DNA from: Pseudoxanthomonas indica
Lineage (GTDB): Bacteria; Pseudomonadota; Gammaproteobacteria; Xanthomonadales; Xanthomonadaceae
Length of the DNA: 64,000 nucleotides
NCBI RefSeq assembly: GCF_900167565.1
Contig: NZ_FUZV01000001.1
Coordinates: 868,001 to 932,000 of the forward strand
Direction of reading: 5' to 3'
The position numbers and the translations under genes are program-made. The notes under the pieces were generated by a model. It made no database searches and was not told the DNA's origin. It was given only the letters and a program-made list of their open reading frames with translations. Position 1 is the stretch's first letter. Every line of letters starts with the position of its first letter. Shown here in pieces: positions 43,886-53,799 of the stretch.

Positions 43886-45037
43886 TCAACCGCGCTGATC
43901 GATGGGGACGAAGACCAGGTTTTCCGGTCCGGTGTAGTTTGCGCTCGGACGGATGATTTTCCCGTCGATGCGCTGCTCGATGATGTGCGCGCTCCAGCCG
44001 CTGGTGCGGGCAATGACGAACAATGGCGTGAACATCGCGGTCGGCACGCCCATCATGTGATAGCTCACGGCGCTGAACCAGTCCAGATTGGGGAACATCT
44101 TCTTGATGTCCCACATCACCGTTTCCAGGCGTTCGGCAATGTCGTACATCTTGGTGCTGCGCTGCTCGTCGGACAGTTCCTTGGCCACCTGCTTGATCAC
44201 ATCGTTGCGCGGATCGCCCACGGTGTAGACCGGATGGCCAAAGCCGATGACCACTTCCTTGCGCTCCACCCGTGCCTTGATGTCGGCCTCGGCCTCATCC
44301 GGCGTTTCGTAGCGTTTCTGCACTTCGAACGCCACCTCGTTGGCGCCGCCGTGCTTGGGCCCACGCAATGCGCCAATGGCGCCGGCGATGCACGAATGCA
44401 GATCGCTGCCGGTGCCGGCGATCACCCGGGCGGTAAAGGTGGACGCATTGAACTCATGCTCGGCATACAGAATCAGCGAGGTGTGCATGGCGCTGACCCA
44501 GGAATCGCGCGGCTTCTCACCATGCAGCAGATGCAGGAAGTGGCCACCAATGGAGTCGTCATCGGTTTCGACCTCGATGCGCTTGCCGTTGTGGCTGTAG
44601 TGGTACCAGTACAGCAGCATCGAGCCGAGCGAGGCCATCAACTTGTCGGCGATGTCGCGCGCACCCGGATGGTTGTGATCATCTTTTTCCGGTGCGACGC
44701 AGCCCAGCACGGATACACCGGTACGCATCACGTCCATCGGGTGCGCCGACGGCGGCAGCTGCTCCAGCGCGGCTTTCACCGCCGCCGGGACTCCGCGCAG
44801 GGCTTTGAGCTTGGCCTTGTAGCCAGCCAGTTCGGCGCGGTTGGGCAGCTTGCCGTGCACCAGCAGATAGGCGATTTCCTCGAACTCGCTGGCTTTGGCG
44901 AAGTCGAGGATGTCGTAGCCACGGTAGTGCAGATCGTTGCCGGTACGGCCGACCGTGCACAGCGCAGTGTTGCCTGCGGCCGTGCCACTGAGCGCAACGG
45001 ATTTCTTGGGTTTGAAGGTGACAGCGGATTCGGACAT
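43886..45037 (-). CDS. prpC: 2-methylcitrate synthase PrpC
   Basis: A 383-residue citrate-synthase-fold enzyme condensing propionyl-CoA with oxaloacetate. Catalytic residues His229 (GPKHGGANE), His268 (GFGHPVY) and Asp319 (NLDWFSA) are all present. The [20 protein letters not shown] block is typical of PrpC. AGGTTCC precedes the ATG at 45037, 28 nt after prpB. It is the second gene of the methylcitrate operon. Confidence 0.96.
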   Translation of the reverse strand: MSESAVTFKPKKSVALSGTAAGNTALCTVGRTGNDLHYRGYDILDFAKASEFEEIAYLLVHGKLPNRAELAGYKAKLKALRGVPAAVKAALEQLPPSAHPMDVMRTGVSVLGCVAPEKDDHNHPGARDIADKLMASLGSMLLYWYHYSHNGKRIEVETDDDSIGGHFLHLLHGEKPRDSWVSAMHTSLILYAEHEFNASTFTARVIAGTGSDLHSCIAGAIGALRGPKHGGANEVAFEVQKRYETPDEAEADIKARVERKEVVIGFGHPVYTVGDPRNDVIKQVAKELSDEQRSTKMYDIAERLETVMWDIKKMFPNLDWFSAVSYHMMGVPTAMFTPLFVIARTSGWSAHIIEQRIDGKIIRPSANYTGPENLVFVPIDQRG

Positions 45038-45065
45038 TGCAGGAACCTCGGGATGATCGGAGTCG

Positions 45066-45950
45066 TTACTTCTTCGACGCGAACAGCGCATCCAGCCGCT
45101 GCTCGAAATCGTGGTAGCCGATGCGCTCGTACAGTTCCTCGCGCGTCTGCATGTGATCGATGACGTTCTTCTGATGACCGTCGCGGCGGATCGCGGTGTA
45201 CACGGCCTCGGCGGCCTTGTTCATGGCGCGGAAGGCCGACAGCGGATACAGCACGATGCCCACGCCTGCCGTCTTCAGCTCTTCGACGGTGAACAGCGGC
45301 GTCTTGCCGAACTCGGTGATGTTGGCGAGCACCGGCACTTTCACTGCATCGACGAAGCGGCGGTAAGTCGGCAGGTCGTAGGCCGCTTCGGCAAAGATGC
45401 CGTCGGCGCCAGCCTCGACACAGGCGATGGCGCGCTCGATGGCGGCGTCCACACCATCCACCTGGATGGCATCGGTGCGGGCAATCAAGAAGAAGTCCGG
45501 GTCGGTCTTCGCATCGGCCGCCGCCTTGACGCGGTCGACCATTTCACCGGCCGAGACGATTTCCTTGCCGGGACGATGACCGCAACGCTTGGCGCCCACC
45601 TGGTCTTCGATGTGGCAGGCGCCGGCGCCGGCCTTGATCAACGACTTGACCGTGCGTGCGATGTTGAAGGCGCTGGGCCCGAAACCGGTGTCGATATCCA
45701 CCATCAACGGCAGGTCGCAGACATCGGTGATGCGACGGACATCGATCAACACGTCTTCCAGGGTGTTGATGCCCAGGTCCGGCAGTCCCAGCGAGCCAGC
45801 GGCAACGCCGCCTCCGGACAGATAGATGGCGCGATAACCCGCACGCTGGGCGAGCAGCGCGTGGTTGGCGTTGATGGCGCCGATCACCTGCAAGGGTGAT
45901 TCTTCGGCGAGCGCGGCGCGGAATCGGGCGCCTGCGGTGTTCTGGCTCAT
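45066..45950 (-). CDS. prpB: 2-methylisocitrate lyase PrpB
   Basis: A 294-residue PEP mutase/isocitrate lyase superfamily enzyme cleaving 2-methylisocitrate to pyruvate and succinate. The [13 protein letters not shown] block, the Mg-binding DIDTGFG and the catalytic-loop motif KRCGH are all intact. The frame is open to 46067, but the ATG at 45950 begins the normal [11 protein letters not shown] start. It heads the operon and is divergent from the HTH-citrate-synthase regulator; 145 nt between the starts hold the TTGATCAA sites. Confidence 0.96.
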   Translation of the reverse strand: MSQNTAGARFRAALAEESPLQVIGAINANHALLAQRAGYRAIYLSGGGVAAGSLGLPDLGINTLEDVLIDVRRITDVCDLPLMVDIDTGFGPSAFNIARTVKSLIKAGAGACHIEDQVGAKRCGHRPGKEIVSAGEMVDRVKAAADAKTDPDFFLIARTDAIQVDGVDAAIERAIACVEAGADGIFAEAAYDLPTYRRFVDAVKVPVLANITEFGKTPLFTVEELKTAGVGIVLYPLSAFRAMNKAAEAVYTAIRRDGHQKNVIDHMQTREELYERIGYHDFEQRLDALFASKK

Positions 45951-46059
45951 GCAGCGTTCTCCTGCTTGGGGCATGCATCCCGCGGGCGAGCGCCCGCCGG
46001 GTCCAGAGGTGCGCGAATGGTACGCCTCCGGTGCGCACAATCTGGCACCGTCCGACCAG

Positions 46060-46077
46060 TTGATCAATCTTGATCAA
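46060..46077. promoter_or_regulatory. Tandem TTGATCAA palindromes (putative prp operator)
   Basis: Two perfect 8-bp palindromes TTGATCAA at 46060-46067 and 46070-46077, centres 10 bp apart (one helical turn), followed by ATCAATCAATC. They lie 110 bp upstream of prpB and 19 bp before the start of the HTH-citrate-synthase regulator. Likely operator of that regulator and/or prpB. Confidence 0.6.
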
Positions 46078-46095
46078 ATCAATCAATCTATTGGC

Positions 46096-47313
46096 ATGGA
46101 TACCGACCTGCTTTCCGCCGCCGAGACCTGCCGCCTGTTGGGCATCAGCCAGGCCACGCTCTACGCCTACGTCAGCCGGGGCCTGCTGGAGTCGCGTCCC
46201 GGAGCCGACCATCGCAGCCGCCTGTATCCGCGTCAGGATGTGGAACGGCTGGCGCAGCGCAAACGCGCGGGTCGCGGCGCGGCGCGTGGTGCGGCGCAAA
46301 GCCTGGACCGCGGCCTGCCGGTACTGGAAACACGCATCTCGCTGATCCGTCCAGACGGCCCTTACTATCGCGGCCAGTCGGCCATTGCGGCGGTTCGCGC
46401 CGGCGCCACTCTGGAAGACATGGCGCGCCTGCTGTGGGACTGCGGCGACACCGATCCCTTCGCCACCACCCTGCCCGCTCACTGGCCGACCAGCGTGGCC
46501 CCGATCGCGAACAACGCCGAACTGCCCCCGCTGGTGCGCGCCATGGCGGCGCTGCCGCTGCTGGGCCTGGAAACGCGCCAGGCCCCGGCTCCTTCGGCGC
46601 CCGTGCGGCATGAAATCGCCGCTGCCCTGCTACGGCACAACGCAGCCCTGCTGGTCGCGCAGCCTCCGTTTCGCGGACCGGTCCACCACTTGCTGGCGGG
46701 TACCTGGCGTCCCGACGATTACGAATTTGCCGAATTGGTGCGCGCCGCGCTGGTGCTGTGCGCCGAGCACGAGTTGAATGTCTCGGCCTTTGCCGCGCGC
46801 GTCGTCGCCTCCACCGGCGCCCACTTGCACGCGACTGTCTGCAGCGGATTGGCTGCCTTGTCCGGGCCGCGTCACGGCGGCGCTACTGCTCGCGCCTACG
46901 CTCTGATCGAGTCGGCCGACTTGGCTGCTTCACCCCGCGACGTGATCGCCGAGCGCTGGCAACGTGGCGACGACCTGCCCGGCTTTGGTCACGCGCTCTA
47001 TCCCCATGGCGATGCGCGGGCGGCGGAACTGTGGCTGCGCTTGAGTGCGTCCCCCTCCGCTGATGCCGCAGCAATGCAACGGCTCGAAGCCCTGATCAGT
47101 GCGGCCGAAGATATCACCGGACTCAGACCCAATGTCGATCTGATGCTGGCCGCGATTTGCCGGGTCCATGAGCTGCCCGCAGCCCCGGCGTTGATCCTGT
47201 TTGCCGCCGGCCGCCTGGCGGGCTGGCTGGCCCACGCACTGGAGCAACAGGCGCAGGGCCGCTTGATTCGACCACGCGCGTCGTATGCGGGCGAACCGCC
47301 CGCGCTGGAATGA
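46096..47313 (+). CDS. MerR-like HTH fused to citrate-synthase domain (putative prp regulator)
   Basis: A 405-residue fusion. Residues 5-56 are a MerR/excisionase-like winged HTH (SAAETCRLLGISQATLYAYV, then RLYPRQDVERL). The rest has the citrate-synthase fold, with His260 (GPRHGGAT), His299 (GFGHALY) and Asp348 (NVDLML) matching the catalytic residues His229, His268 and Asp319 of PrpC. It is about 20 residues shorter in the catalytic core than a normal enzyme. Divergent from prpB with an operator-like repeat between, it is most simply a ligand-sensing regulator of the prp genes. A real enzymatic activity cannot be excluded. The frame is open upstream to 45865; start uncertain, as no clear Shine-Dalgarno sequence is seen. 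Confidence 0.85.
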   Translation: MDTDLLSAAETCRLLGISQATLYAYVSRGLLESRPGADHRSRLYPRQDVERLAQRKRAGRGAARGAAQSLDRGLPVLETRISLIRPDGPYYRGQSAIAAVRAGATLEDMARLLWDCGDTDPFATTLPAHWPTSVAPIANNAELPPLVRAMAALPLLGLETRQAPAPSAPVRHEIAAALLRHNAALLVAQPPFRGPVHHLLAGTWRPDDYEFAELVRAALVLCAEHELNVSAFAARVVASTGAHLHATVCSGLAALSGPRHGGATARAYALIESADLAASPRDVIAERWQRGDDLPGFGHALYPHGDARAAELWLRLSASPSADAAAMQRLEALISAAEDITGLRPNVDLMLAAICRVHELPAAPALILFAAGRLAGWLAHALEQQAQGRLIRPRASYAGEPPALE

Positions 47314-47316
47314 GCG

Positions 47317-49218
47317 TCAGCTGCCCACGTCAGGCCCGCGGGTCAGCGCGCGCTTCACTTCTTCCAGCGCATTGGGATCGTCCAGCGTGGATAGATCCCC
47401 CGGATCCGAGCCCTGCGCAAGCGCCTGCAGAGAGCGGCGCAAGAGTTTTCCCGAACGGGTCTTGGGCAGGGCGTTGACGATATAGACGCGGGCCGGCCGC
47501 GCCACGGCGCCCAGGCTTTGCTCCACCGTGCGGCGCATGCCATCGGCCGCGCGCACGCGTTCGTGCGGTTCGTCGGTGGATTGGCGCAGCGTGGCGAAAA
47601 CGACCGGCACCTGCCCCTTGAGTTCATCACTGACGCCGATCACGGCCGCTTCGGCCACCGCCGGAAATGCGGACACCGATTCTTCGATTTCGCGCGTGCC
47701 CAGGCGATGGCCCGCCACATTGATGACATCGTCCGTGCGCCCGAGGATGAACGTGTAGCCCTGCTCGTCGCGAATCGCCCAGTCCAGCGAACTGTAGAGC
47801 AGCTCCTTGAAATGCCCGAAATAGCTGGACAGGAAGCGCTGATCGTCATTCCAGATCGTGGTCATGCACCCTGGCGGCAGGGGCGGCTGCATCACCAGCA
47901 CGCCCTTCTGATGCGGCCCCACTTCTTCGCCGGTGGTTTCGTCGATCACCTTCATCTTGTAGCCCAGGTTCGGGAATCCCGGTGAACCAAAGCGCACCGG
48001 TTTCATGTCCAGACCCGGCAAAAGGGTCAGCGCAGGCCAGCCGGTCTCCGTCTGCCAGTAGTTGTCGATGACCGGTTTCTCCAGTGCGTCGGTGATCCAG
48101 TGCGCGGTGGGCTCGTCCAATGGCTCGCCGGCCAGGAACAGATATTTCAGCACCGAAAGATCATGTCGGCGAATGAAGTCCACATCGTGCTTCTTGAGCA
48201 CGCGAATGGCGGTGGGCGAGGAAAACATCGTGCGCACGCCATGGCGCTCGCACAGCGACCACCAGATACCGGGATCGGGATTGATGGGCAATCCTTCGTA
48301 CAGCAACGAGGTCGCGCCCACGATCAACGGCCCGTAGACGTTGTAGGAATGGCCGACCGCCCAGCCCACATCCGAGGTGGAGAACATCACCTGGCCCGGA
48401 CCCACGTCGAAGACCGTGCGCATCGACAGCGCCAGCGCCACGGCATACCCGCCCACGTCGCGTTGCACGCCCTTGGGTTTGCCGGTCGTGCCGGAGGTGT
48501 AAAGCAGATAGCTGGGTTCGTTGGATTCCAGCCAGGCAACCTCCACATGCGCATCGCCCACGCTGGCGCGCAGCGCGGCGTAGTCCTCATCGCGACCGGC
48601 CACGCGCGGCTCCGCCGCGTCCAGACCACGCGAGACAATCAATACCTTGGGCGGCGGCGTCGCTGCCTTGCTGCAGGCTTCGTCCACCAGCGGCTTGTAG
48701 GGAATGACTTTGCCGCCACGCATGCCTGCATCGGCGGCGATCAGCAGCTTGGGCTGCGCATCATCGATCCGCAGCGCCAGGTTGTGCGCCGCAAACCCAC
48801 CAAACACGACCGAGTGGATGGCGCCGATACGTGCGCAGGCCAGCATGGCGAACACCGCCTCGGCCATGTTTGGCATGTAGATCACCACGCGGTCGCCCCG
48901 GCCCACATCCAGGCGCTGCAGCACGGCCGCGAACGCATTCACCTCGGTGTGCAGCTGCCGGAAGCTGATGCTGCGGCTTTCCCGGGTTTCGCTGGAGATC
49001 GCGATCAAGGCAGGCTGGTCGCCGCGCGCATCCAGATGTCGGTCGACCGCGTTGTAACAGAGGTTGGTCTGCCCGCCGACAAACCAGCGTCGGAACGGCG
49101 GGCGCGAATAGTCGAGGATCTGCTGCGGGGGCACGTGCCAATGGATGGCACGTGCCTCTTCACCCCAAAAGGCTTCTGGTTGCTCGATTGAGCGGCGATA
49201 GACTTCTTCGTAGGCCAT
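47317..49218 (-). CDS. prpE: Propionyl-CoA synthetase PrpE
   Basis: A 633-residue acetyl-CoA synthetase-like ligase activating propionate. The AMP-binding P-loop YTSGTTGKPKG, the adenylate motif DNYWQTETG, and the C-terminal LPKTRSGKLLRRSL with the acetylatable lysine are present. The conserved AGEPLDEPTAHW block supports PrpE rather than Acs. The frame reaches 49425, but the ATG at 49218 (MAYEEVYRRSIEQPEAFW) is the standard N-terminus. It converges on the HTH-citrate-synthase gene with 3 nt between. Confidence 0.94.
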   Translation of the reverse strand: MAYEEVYRRSIEQPEAFWGEEARAIHWHVPPQQILDYSRPPFRRWFVGGQTNLCYNAVDRHLDARGDQPALIAISSETRESRSISFRQLHTEVNAFAAVLQRLDVGRGDRVVIYMPNMAEAVFAMLACARIGAIHSVVFGGFAAHNLALRIDDAQPKLLIAADAGMRGGKVIPYKPLVDEACSKAATPPPKVLIVSRGLDAAEPRVAGRDEDYAALRASVGDAHVEVAWLESNEPSYLLYTSGTTGKPKGVQRDVGGYAVALALSMRTVFDVGPGQVMFSTSDVGWAVGHSYNVYGPLIVGATSLLYEGLPINPDPGIWWSLCERHGVRTMFSSPTAIRVLKKHDVDFIRRHDLSVLKYLFLAGEPLDEPTAHWITDALEKPVIDNYWQTETGWPALTLLPGLDMKPVRFGSPGFPNLGYKMKVIDETTGEEVGPHQKGVLVMQPPLPPGCMTTIWNDDQRFLSSYFGHFKELLYSSLDWAIRDEQGYTFILGRTDDVINVAGHRLGTREIEESVSAFPAVAEAAVIGVSDELKGQVPVVFATLRQSTDEPHERVRAADGMRRTVEQSLGAVARPARVYIVNALPKTRSGKLLRRSLQALAQGSDPGDLSTLDDPNALEEVKRALTRGPDVGS

Positions 49219-49336
49219 GGGCGGCCCTCTCCAGCCGTAGCGACATCCGGAGCATAGATCCGCGTCCGTGCGGACTCCCTGCGACCTTGGTCGCATGGCC
49301 CGCCCCGCCTCGGGCACCATGGCTGGCTGGCCCAGT

Positions 49337-49363
49337 CCCAGCGACGCGCATGCAGTCGCTGGG
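49337..49363 (-). terminator. Possible hairpin after the outer-membrane factor gene
   Basis: 9-bp inverted repeat CCCAGCGAC / GTCGCTGGG with a 9-nt loop, 31 nt past the stop of the outer-membrane factor gene. No T-run follows, so it may be a weak or rho-dependent terminator. Confidence 0.35.
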
Positions 49364-49393
49364 GCAACGACGGGTACAACCCGACGGTCTGCG

Positions 49394-50854
49394 TCAGCCC
49401 GGTGTGCTGGCCGAGAAACTGCCACCCAGTGCCAGATGGAGATTCACACGTTCCGCCAAGCGCTGCGAGCGCACGCCCAGCAAGGTTGAACGTGCCTGAT
49501 ACAAGCTCATCTCACGCTGCAGGATCTCGAATCGATCCACCTTGCCCACTTCGTGCGCCACTTTCGCCAATCCGATTGTGCGCTCGACATCGCCAACCTG
49601 TTCGGACAGTTCATTGGCGCGCAGGGCAAGCAGGTTCTCTGCGGACATGGCGTTCTCCACCTCCTGCATGGCGCGGAGTATGGTCCGCGCATACAGGACG
49701 TTGGCCTGTTCCTGTTCCGAGTTGCGAATTTCAAGGACTGTCTGACGACGACCACCATCGAAGATGGGCAACGAGAAGCGCAGGCCGATGGGTGAAACGA
49801 ACTTGTCCATGCCGCCCTTGAAGAGCGCATAGTCAGACGACACGTTGCCGGCCCCCATCGTCATCATCACGTTGGGAAGCTTGGCCACACGTGCCTGCTC
49901 TGACTTGAAGAACGCAGACTCGAATCGCTGCCGCGCGGCCACCAGATCGGGCCGACGCTCGATCAGCGCCAGCGGCAGGCCCGCCGGCAGGCTGGAATCC
50001 AGTTCCGGGAGTTCTTCGCGTGTGGCGATCGAAGCGGAAGGGTAGCGCCCTAGGAGAACCTCAAGTGCACGACGTGCCTGCAGTTGCGTCTGTTCCCAGC
50101 GGCGAACGGCGCCGGCATAGGCATGCACCTGCGCCTCGGCCTGGGCCACGTCCAACTCCGACGCCTTGCCGATGCGCTGGCTGGTCGCGAGCAACTTGGC
50201 GTACTCGCGTGCATCGTCTTCCAACCGCTGGGCCAATTCCTGCTGCTGCTGACCTTCGATCACGAGCAGCCACGCGCGCGCCACCGCTGCCGCAATGGAC
50301 TCGCGTGCGTAGGCGTAGTCTGCAGAGACCGACCGTAGATTCGCCTCCTCGGACTTGATGCCCGCACGCGCCATGCCCCACAGGTCCAGCTCCCAACTCA
50401 TCTGGACCATGCTCATGCTGAGATAGCCCTGGGCTTGCGGCAGCTCGGTTGCGTCGGTGGAGTAACGCCCGTTCAGATCGACGTTGGGTTTCAGTCGGGC
50501 ACCGGCCAATTCCGACAACAACCGCGCGGATTCCACGCGCGTTGCCGCCGCCTGCAGATCGCGATTGTGTTCGAGCGCTTCCGCAATCAAGGCAGCCAAT
50601 TCGCCGCTGTCGCCAAAGCCAATCCAACTGGGCTGAAAGGCTGCCTGCTGACTTTCATCACTCGCGGCCCACCTCGAGGGTACTTCCGTACCCCGCATCG
50701 CCTTTTCATACGTCGTGCCCGGATCCGGGGCGTCTAGGTGCGCGCAAGCAGACAGTGCGACGGCGATGCTGCAGGCCAGCAGCATGCCGCGCAAGGGCTT
50801 GGCGACAGAAGCCGCGCGCGATTCGGACACCGCGTGGAGTTGTGCATTTCGCAT
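49394..50854 (-). CDS. NodT/OprM-type outer membrane efflux lipoprotein
   Basis: A 486-residue TolC-superfamily outer-membrane factor. A signal sequence ends in the lipobox ALSAC (Cys37), followed by two copies of the OEP coiled-coil/strand unit (about 80-270 and 290-475), with the typical PDLVAARQRFESAFF and LRFSLPIFDGGRRQ blocks. It forms the exit duct of a tripartite pump. It lies 4 nt after the HlyD-type adaptor gene. No inner-membrane pump gene is adjacent. Confidence 0.92.
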   Translation of the reverse strand: MRNAQLHAVSESRAASVAKPLRGMLLACSIAVALSACAHLDAPDPGTTYEKAMRGTEVPSRWAASDESQQAAFQPSWIGFGDSGELAALIAEALEHNRDLQAAATRVESARLLSELAGARLKPNVDLNGRYSTDATELPQAQGYLSMSMVQMSWELDLWGMARAGIKSEEANLRSVSADYAYARESIAAAVARAWLLVIEGQQQQELAQRLEDDAREYAKLLATSQRIGKASELDVAQAEAQVHAYAGAVRRWEQTQLQARRALEVLLGRYPSASIATREELPELDSSLPAGLPLALIERRPDLVAARQRFESAFFKSEQARVAKLPNVMMTMGAGNVSSDYALFKGGMDKFVSPIGLRFSLPIFDGGRRQTVLEIRNSEQEQANVLYARTILRAMQEVENAMSAENLLALRANELSEQVGDVERTIGLAKVAHEVGKVDRFEILQREMSLYQARSTLLGVRSQRLAERVNLHLALGGSFSASTPG

Positions 50855-50858
50855 CGTA

Positions 50859-51998
50859 TTACTCCAACTTGAAGACGAGATAGTTGATCTTCGTCTTGAT
50901 GCGCATGATCACCATGCGGACAACGGAGAACATCTTCATGCTGTCTGTGAAGATGGCGGCTTCACCGAATGAACCCATCGCCATTTTCAGCTGTTGCGAA
51001 TCTTCCATCTTGAAGCGAACTGCATACTTGAGGGGAGGCGCGCGTGTTCCTTCCGGCGCCATCGTGGGAATGACGCCGCTGGCTTGCAGTTGCCCGGACG
51101 CGTTTGCCCAGATGATCGACTCCACGTGGCCATACAGCACCTTGCCCGGGCGCGAACGCAGGACGATTTCAGCGCGGTCGCCTTCCTTGACCTTGATCAG
51201 CTGGTTCTGGTCATAGAAGCCGATGACACGCTGTTCCAGCTCGACAAAGCTCATGAGCTGACGCAGCGGGAAGGACACGGCGTACGAGCCTGGCCTGACC
51301 TGCAGGTTGACCACGTAGCCATCGGAGGGCGCATAGATGACGGTCTGTTCAAGTTCCCATTTGGCCTGCGCCAGCTGCTCGCGCACCGCGGCAACGGAAG
51401 CGCGATCCGCGCCCACCTTGGCATCCAGCTGGGTCCGGACTTTGGCTTCGGCCGCGCGGGCCGAGGCCAGACTGGATTCCAGCTGTGCCACCTGGGCGGC
51501 GAACGACTGCACGTCGTATTCCGGCCCGGCTCCGTGGCGCGCCAAATCCCTGGCTTCCTTCAGCCGCGTTTGCGCCAGCTGCAGCTGCGCCAATACCTGT
51601 CCCGTAGCGCCCTTGGCAACGGCGGCCTCGGACTGCAGCGTGGCGGCTGTACCTTCTGCATCCACCAGCTTGGCGGTCAGTTCGCGCACTTTCATCTCGA
51701 ACGGCGCGGGATCGATGCGAACCAGCACGTCACCCTTGTGAATCAGTTTGTTTCCTTCGATGGGCACTTCGATGATTCGTCCATTCACACGTGGAATGAC
51801 CTCGACAACGTAGTTCATCACCCGGATGTCATTGGACTGGGGCGTGGTGATGTTGATTGTGAAGACCAACACGGCAATTCCACCCAGGCCCACGGCCACA
51901 CAGGCAACTTGACTCTTGATGTTCCAGGGAAGCAGTTTGAATTTGATGAAGATCAGCCAGACGATAAGCGCATAGATGATGGCAATGAGCTCAAGCAT
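50859..51998 (-). CDS. HlyD family membrane fusion protein (YibH/EmrA-like)
   Basis: A 379-residue periplasmic adaptor anchored by one or two N-terminal helices (residues 1-50), with the HlyD hairpin. The lipoyl half-motifs are VEVIPRVNGRIIEV and TVIYAPSDGYVVNL, separated by a long coiled coil (about 105-200). The start ATG lies inside the upstream DUF3302 frame, 46 nt before its stop. The pair DUF3302 + HlyD resembles yibI-yibH of E. coli. It presumably works with the outer-membrane factor just downstream. Confidence 0.91.
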   Translation of the reverse strand: MLELIAIIYALIVWLIFIKFKLLPWNIKSQVACVAVGLGGIAVLVFTINITTPQSNDIRVMNYVVEVIPRVNGRIIEVPIEGNKLIHKGDVLVRIDPAPFEMKVRELTAKLVDAEGTAATLQSEAAVAKGATGQVLAQLQLAQTRLKEARDLARHGAGPEYDVQSFAAQVAQLESSLASARAAEAKVRTQLDAKVGADRASVAAVREQLAQAKWELEQTVIYAPSDGYVVNLQVRPGSYAVSFPLRQLMSFVELEQRVIGFYDQNQLIKVKEGDRAEIVLRSRPGKVLYGHVESIIWANASGQLQASGVIPTMAPEGTRAPPLKYAVRFKMEDSQQLKMAMGSFGEAAIFTDSMKMFSVVRMVIMRIKTKINYLVFKLE

Positions 51999-52513
51999 GA
52001 CGCGCCCCCCCCTGCAACTGAAACATTCAAGGCGCCTGCTCCCTCGATGGCGGTCAGCTTGCGCTGCAGGTCCGCGATCTGATCACGCATCACCAGAGCG
52101 GCTTGTTGTTTGTCGGTATCGCTCAAGTGGGATTCCTCGGCGTAGTAGTCATCGTGTTTATCCCGGCCGTACGAGGCGCGGTAAAACACCGGTTTCGTGT
52201 AGGCCCACAGCCAGGCCAAAGGCCAAAGCAGGCCGCCGAAGAAAAGCGACAGCAGGCACAGCACCTTGATCGCTTCCTTCTGCGGGTGTTGGCGCTTCTC
52301 GGCCATCAGTTCGGGAACGATGTGAACCTTCCAGAACGCCCACAGGGTGAACACGGGACTGACAATGAGTACGACCCAGGAAATGACTTCCGCGATGACG
52401 CCCTGGACACCTGCGCCAGCAGCGAACGCCGGGAGTGTCATGCCAGACAGGGAGACGAACCAGACAATGCGCGTAACGTGCAACGTGCTCGCGCCACACT
52501 TCTGTTGTTTCAT
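51953..52513 (-). CDS. DUF3302 (YibI-like) membrane protein
   Basis: A 186-residue protein with a signal-like N-terminus, hydrophobic segments near 35-60 and 82-105, and the family block KVLCLLSLFFGGLLWPLAW followed by GRDKHDDYY. DUF3302 proteins accompany HlyD adaptors and probably assist them in the inner membrane. The last ~20 codons run across an eight-G tract (52005-52012, minus strand) and into the HlyD gene. With seven Gs the frame would stop at a TGA next to the HlyD ATG, so the present C-terminus may be a slippage or sequencing variant. Confidence 0.85.
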   Translation of the reverse strand: MKQQKCGASTLHVTRIVWFVSLSGMTLPAFAAGAGVQGVIAEVISWVVLIVSPVFTLWAFWKVHIVPELMAEKRQHPQKEAIKVLCLLSLFFGGLLWPLAWLWAYTKPVFYRASYGRDKHDDYYAEESHLSDTDKQQAALVMRDQIADLQRKLTAIEGAGALNVSVAGGGASCLSSLPSSMRLSSG

Positions 52514-52732
52514 AGTGATCTCAAACTTTGAACAAGTAGGCTAGTGGGCGAAAACCTAGTACCCGTTCCAGAGCGTCCACCATGATCGAACTCAATCGCC
52601 GGCATGCACTTAAGCAATCGACGGAAAAGTGAAGGTCTTGGCGCAATGCATGCAAAGTTGAGGAATGCGCGGCAGGTTCCATCAACGCGAACGATTGAAA
52701 TCGTTCCAGAAATGCGCAGCAAGCGCATAAAA

Positions 52733-52757
52733 AAACGCCGGAGAATCTCCGGCGTTT
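52733..52757 (-). terminator. Terminator of mdh
   Basis: 11-bp stem AAACGCCGGAG / CTCCGGCGTTT with AAT loop, followed on the minus strand by a run of T residues. It lies 25 nt beyond the mdh stop codon. Confidence 0.9.
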
Positions 52758-52782
52758 CTTCTGACAGCGTTGGCGGTTTTGA

Positions 52783-53769
52783 TCAACCCAACAGGTGGGC
52801 CACGCCGGCGCGTTCTTCTTCCAGCTCGGCCAGGGTCTTGTCCATGGCGGCGCGGCTGAAGTCGTCCACGGCCAGGCCCTCGACGCGGGTGTACTCGCCA
52901 TTGGCGGTGATGACCGGCACGCCATAGATCACACCTTCCGGAATGCCGTAGCTGCCATCGGAAGGCACGCCCATGGTCACCCACTTGCCATTGCTGCCCA
53001 GCAGCCAGTCACGGACATGGTCAATCGCGGCGTTGGCCGCCGACGCCGCCGACGACAGGCCGCGCGCTTCGATGATCGCCGCGCCACGCTTGCCGACCTG
53101 CGGAATGAAGGTATTGGCGTTCCAGTCGGCGTCGTTGATCGCATCCTTCAGCGACTTGCCCTTGGCGGTGGCAAAGCGGTAGTCCGGATACATGGTCGGG
53201 CTGTGGTTGCCCCACACGATCAGGTTCTCGATATCGCCCACGGCCACGTTGGCCTGGTTGGCCAGCTGGCTCAACGCACGGTTGTGATCCAGGCGCAGCA
53301 TGGCGGTGAAGTTCCTGGCCGGCAGATCCGGCGCCGATTTCATCGCGATGTAAGCATTGGTGTTGGCCGGATTGCCGACCACCAGCACCTTGACGTTGCG
53401 CGAAGCGACCTTGTTCAGTGCAGCACCCTGGGCGGTGAAGATCTTGGCGTTCTCCAGCAGCAGGTCCTTGCGCTCCATGCCCGGGCCGCGCGGACGCGCG
53501 CCGACCAGCAGGGCGACGTCGGCATCCTTGAACGCCACTTCCGGATCATCGGTGCCGACCATGCCGGCCAGCAGCGGGAATGCGCAGTCTTCCAGCTCCA
53601 TCATCACGCCTTTCAACGCGGCCTGGGCTTTGTCGATGGGCAATTCCAGCAGCTGCAGGATCACCGGCTGATCCTTGCCGAGCATTTCACCCGAGGCGAT
53701 GCGGAACAGCAGGGCGTAACCGATCTGGCCGGCGGCGCCGGTCACTGCAACACGGACGGGGGTTTTCAT
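52783..53769 (-). CDS. mdh: Malate dehydrogenase
   Basis: A 328-residue NAD-dependent malate dehydrogenase of the TCA cycle, of the ~330-residue type found in Xanthomonadaceae and plant chloroplasts. The Rossmann motif [11 protein letters not shown], the substrate-binding [13 protein letters not shown] block and the catalytic His of WGNHSP are present. GGAGAACGACC precedes the ATG. It is 30 nt from the aminotransferase gene upstream on the same strand; co-transcription is likely. The strong terminator after it ends the unit. Confidence 0.95.
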   Translation of the reverse strand: MKTPVRVAVTGAAGQIGYALLFRIASGEMLGKDQPVILQLLELPIDKAQAALKGVMMELEDCAFPLLAGMVGTDDPEVAFKDADVALLVGARPRGPGMERKDLLLENAKIFTAQGAALNKVASRNVKVLVVGNPANTNAYIAMKSAPDLPARNFTAMLRLDHNRALSQLANQANVAVGDIENLIVWGNHSPTMYPDYRFATAKGKSLKDAINDADWNANTFIPQVGKRGAAIIEARGLSSAASAANAAIDHVRDWLLGSNGKWVTMGVPSDGSYGIPEGVIYGVPVITANGEYTRVEGLAVDDFSRAAMDKTLAELEEERAGVAHLLG

Positions 53770-53799
53770 GGTCGTTCTCCGATGGAATGAAGGCCGGAC

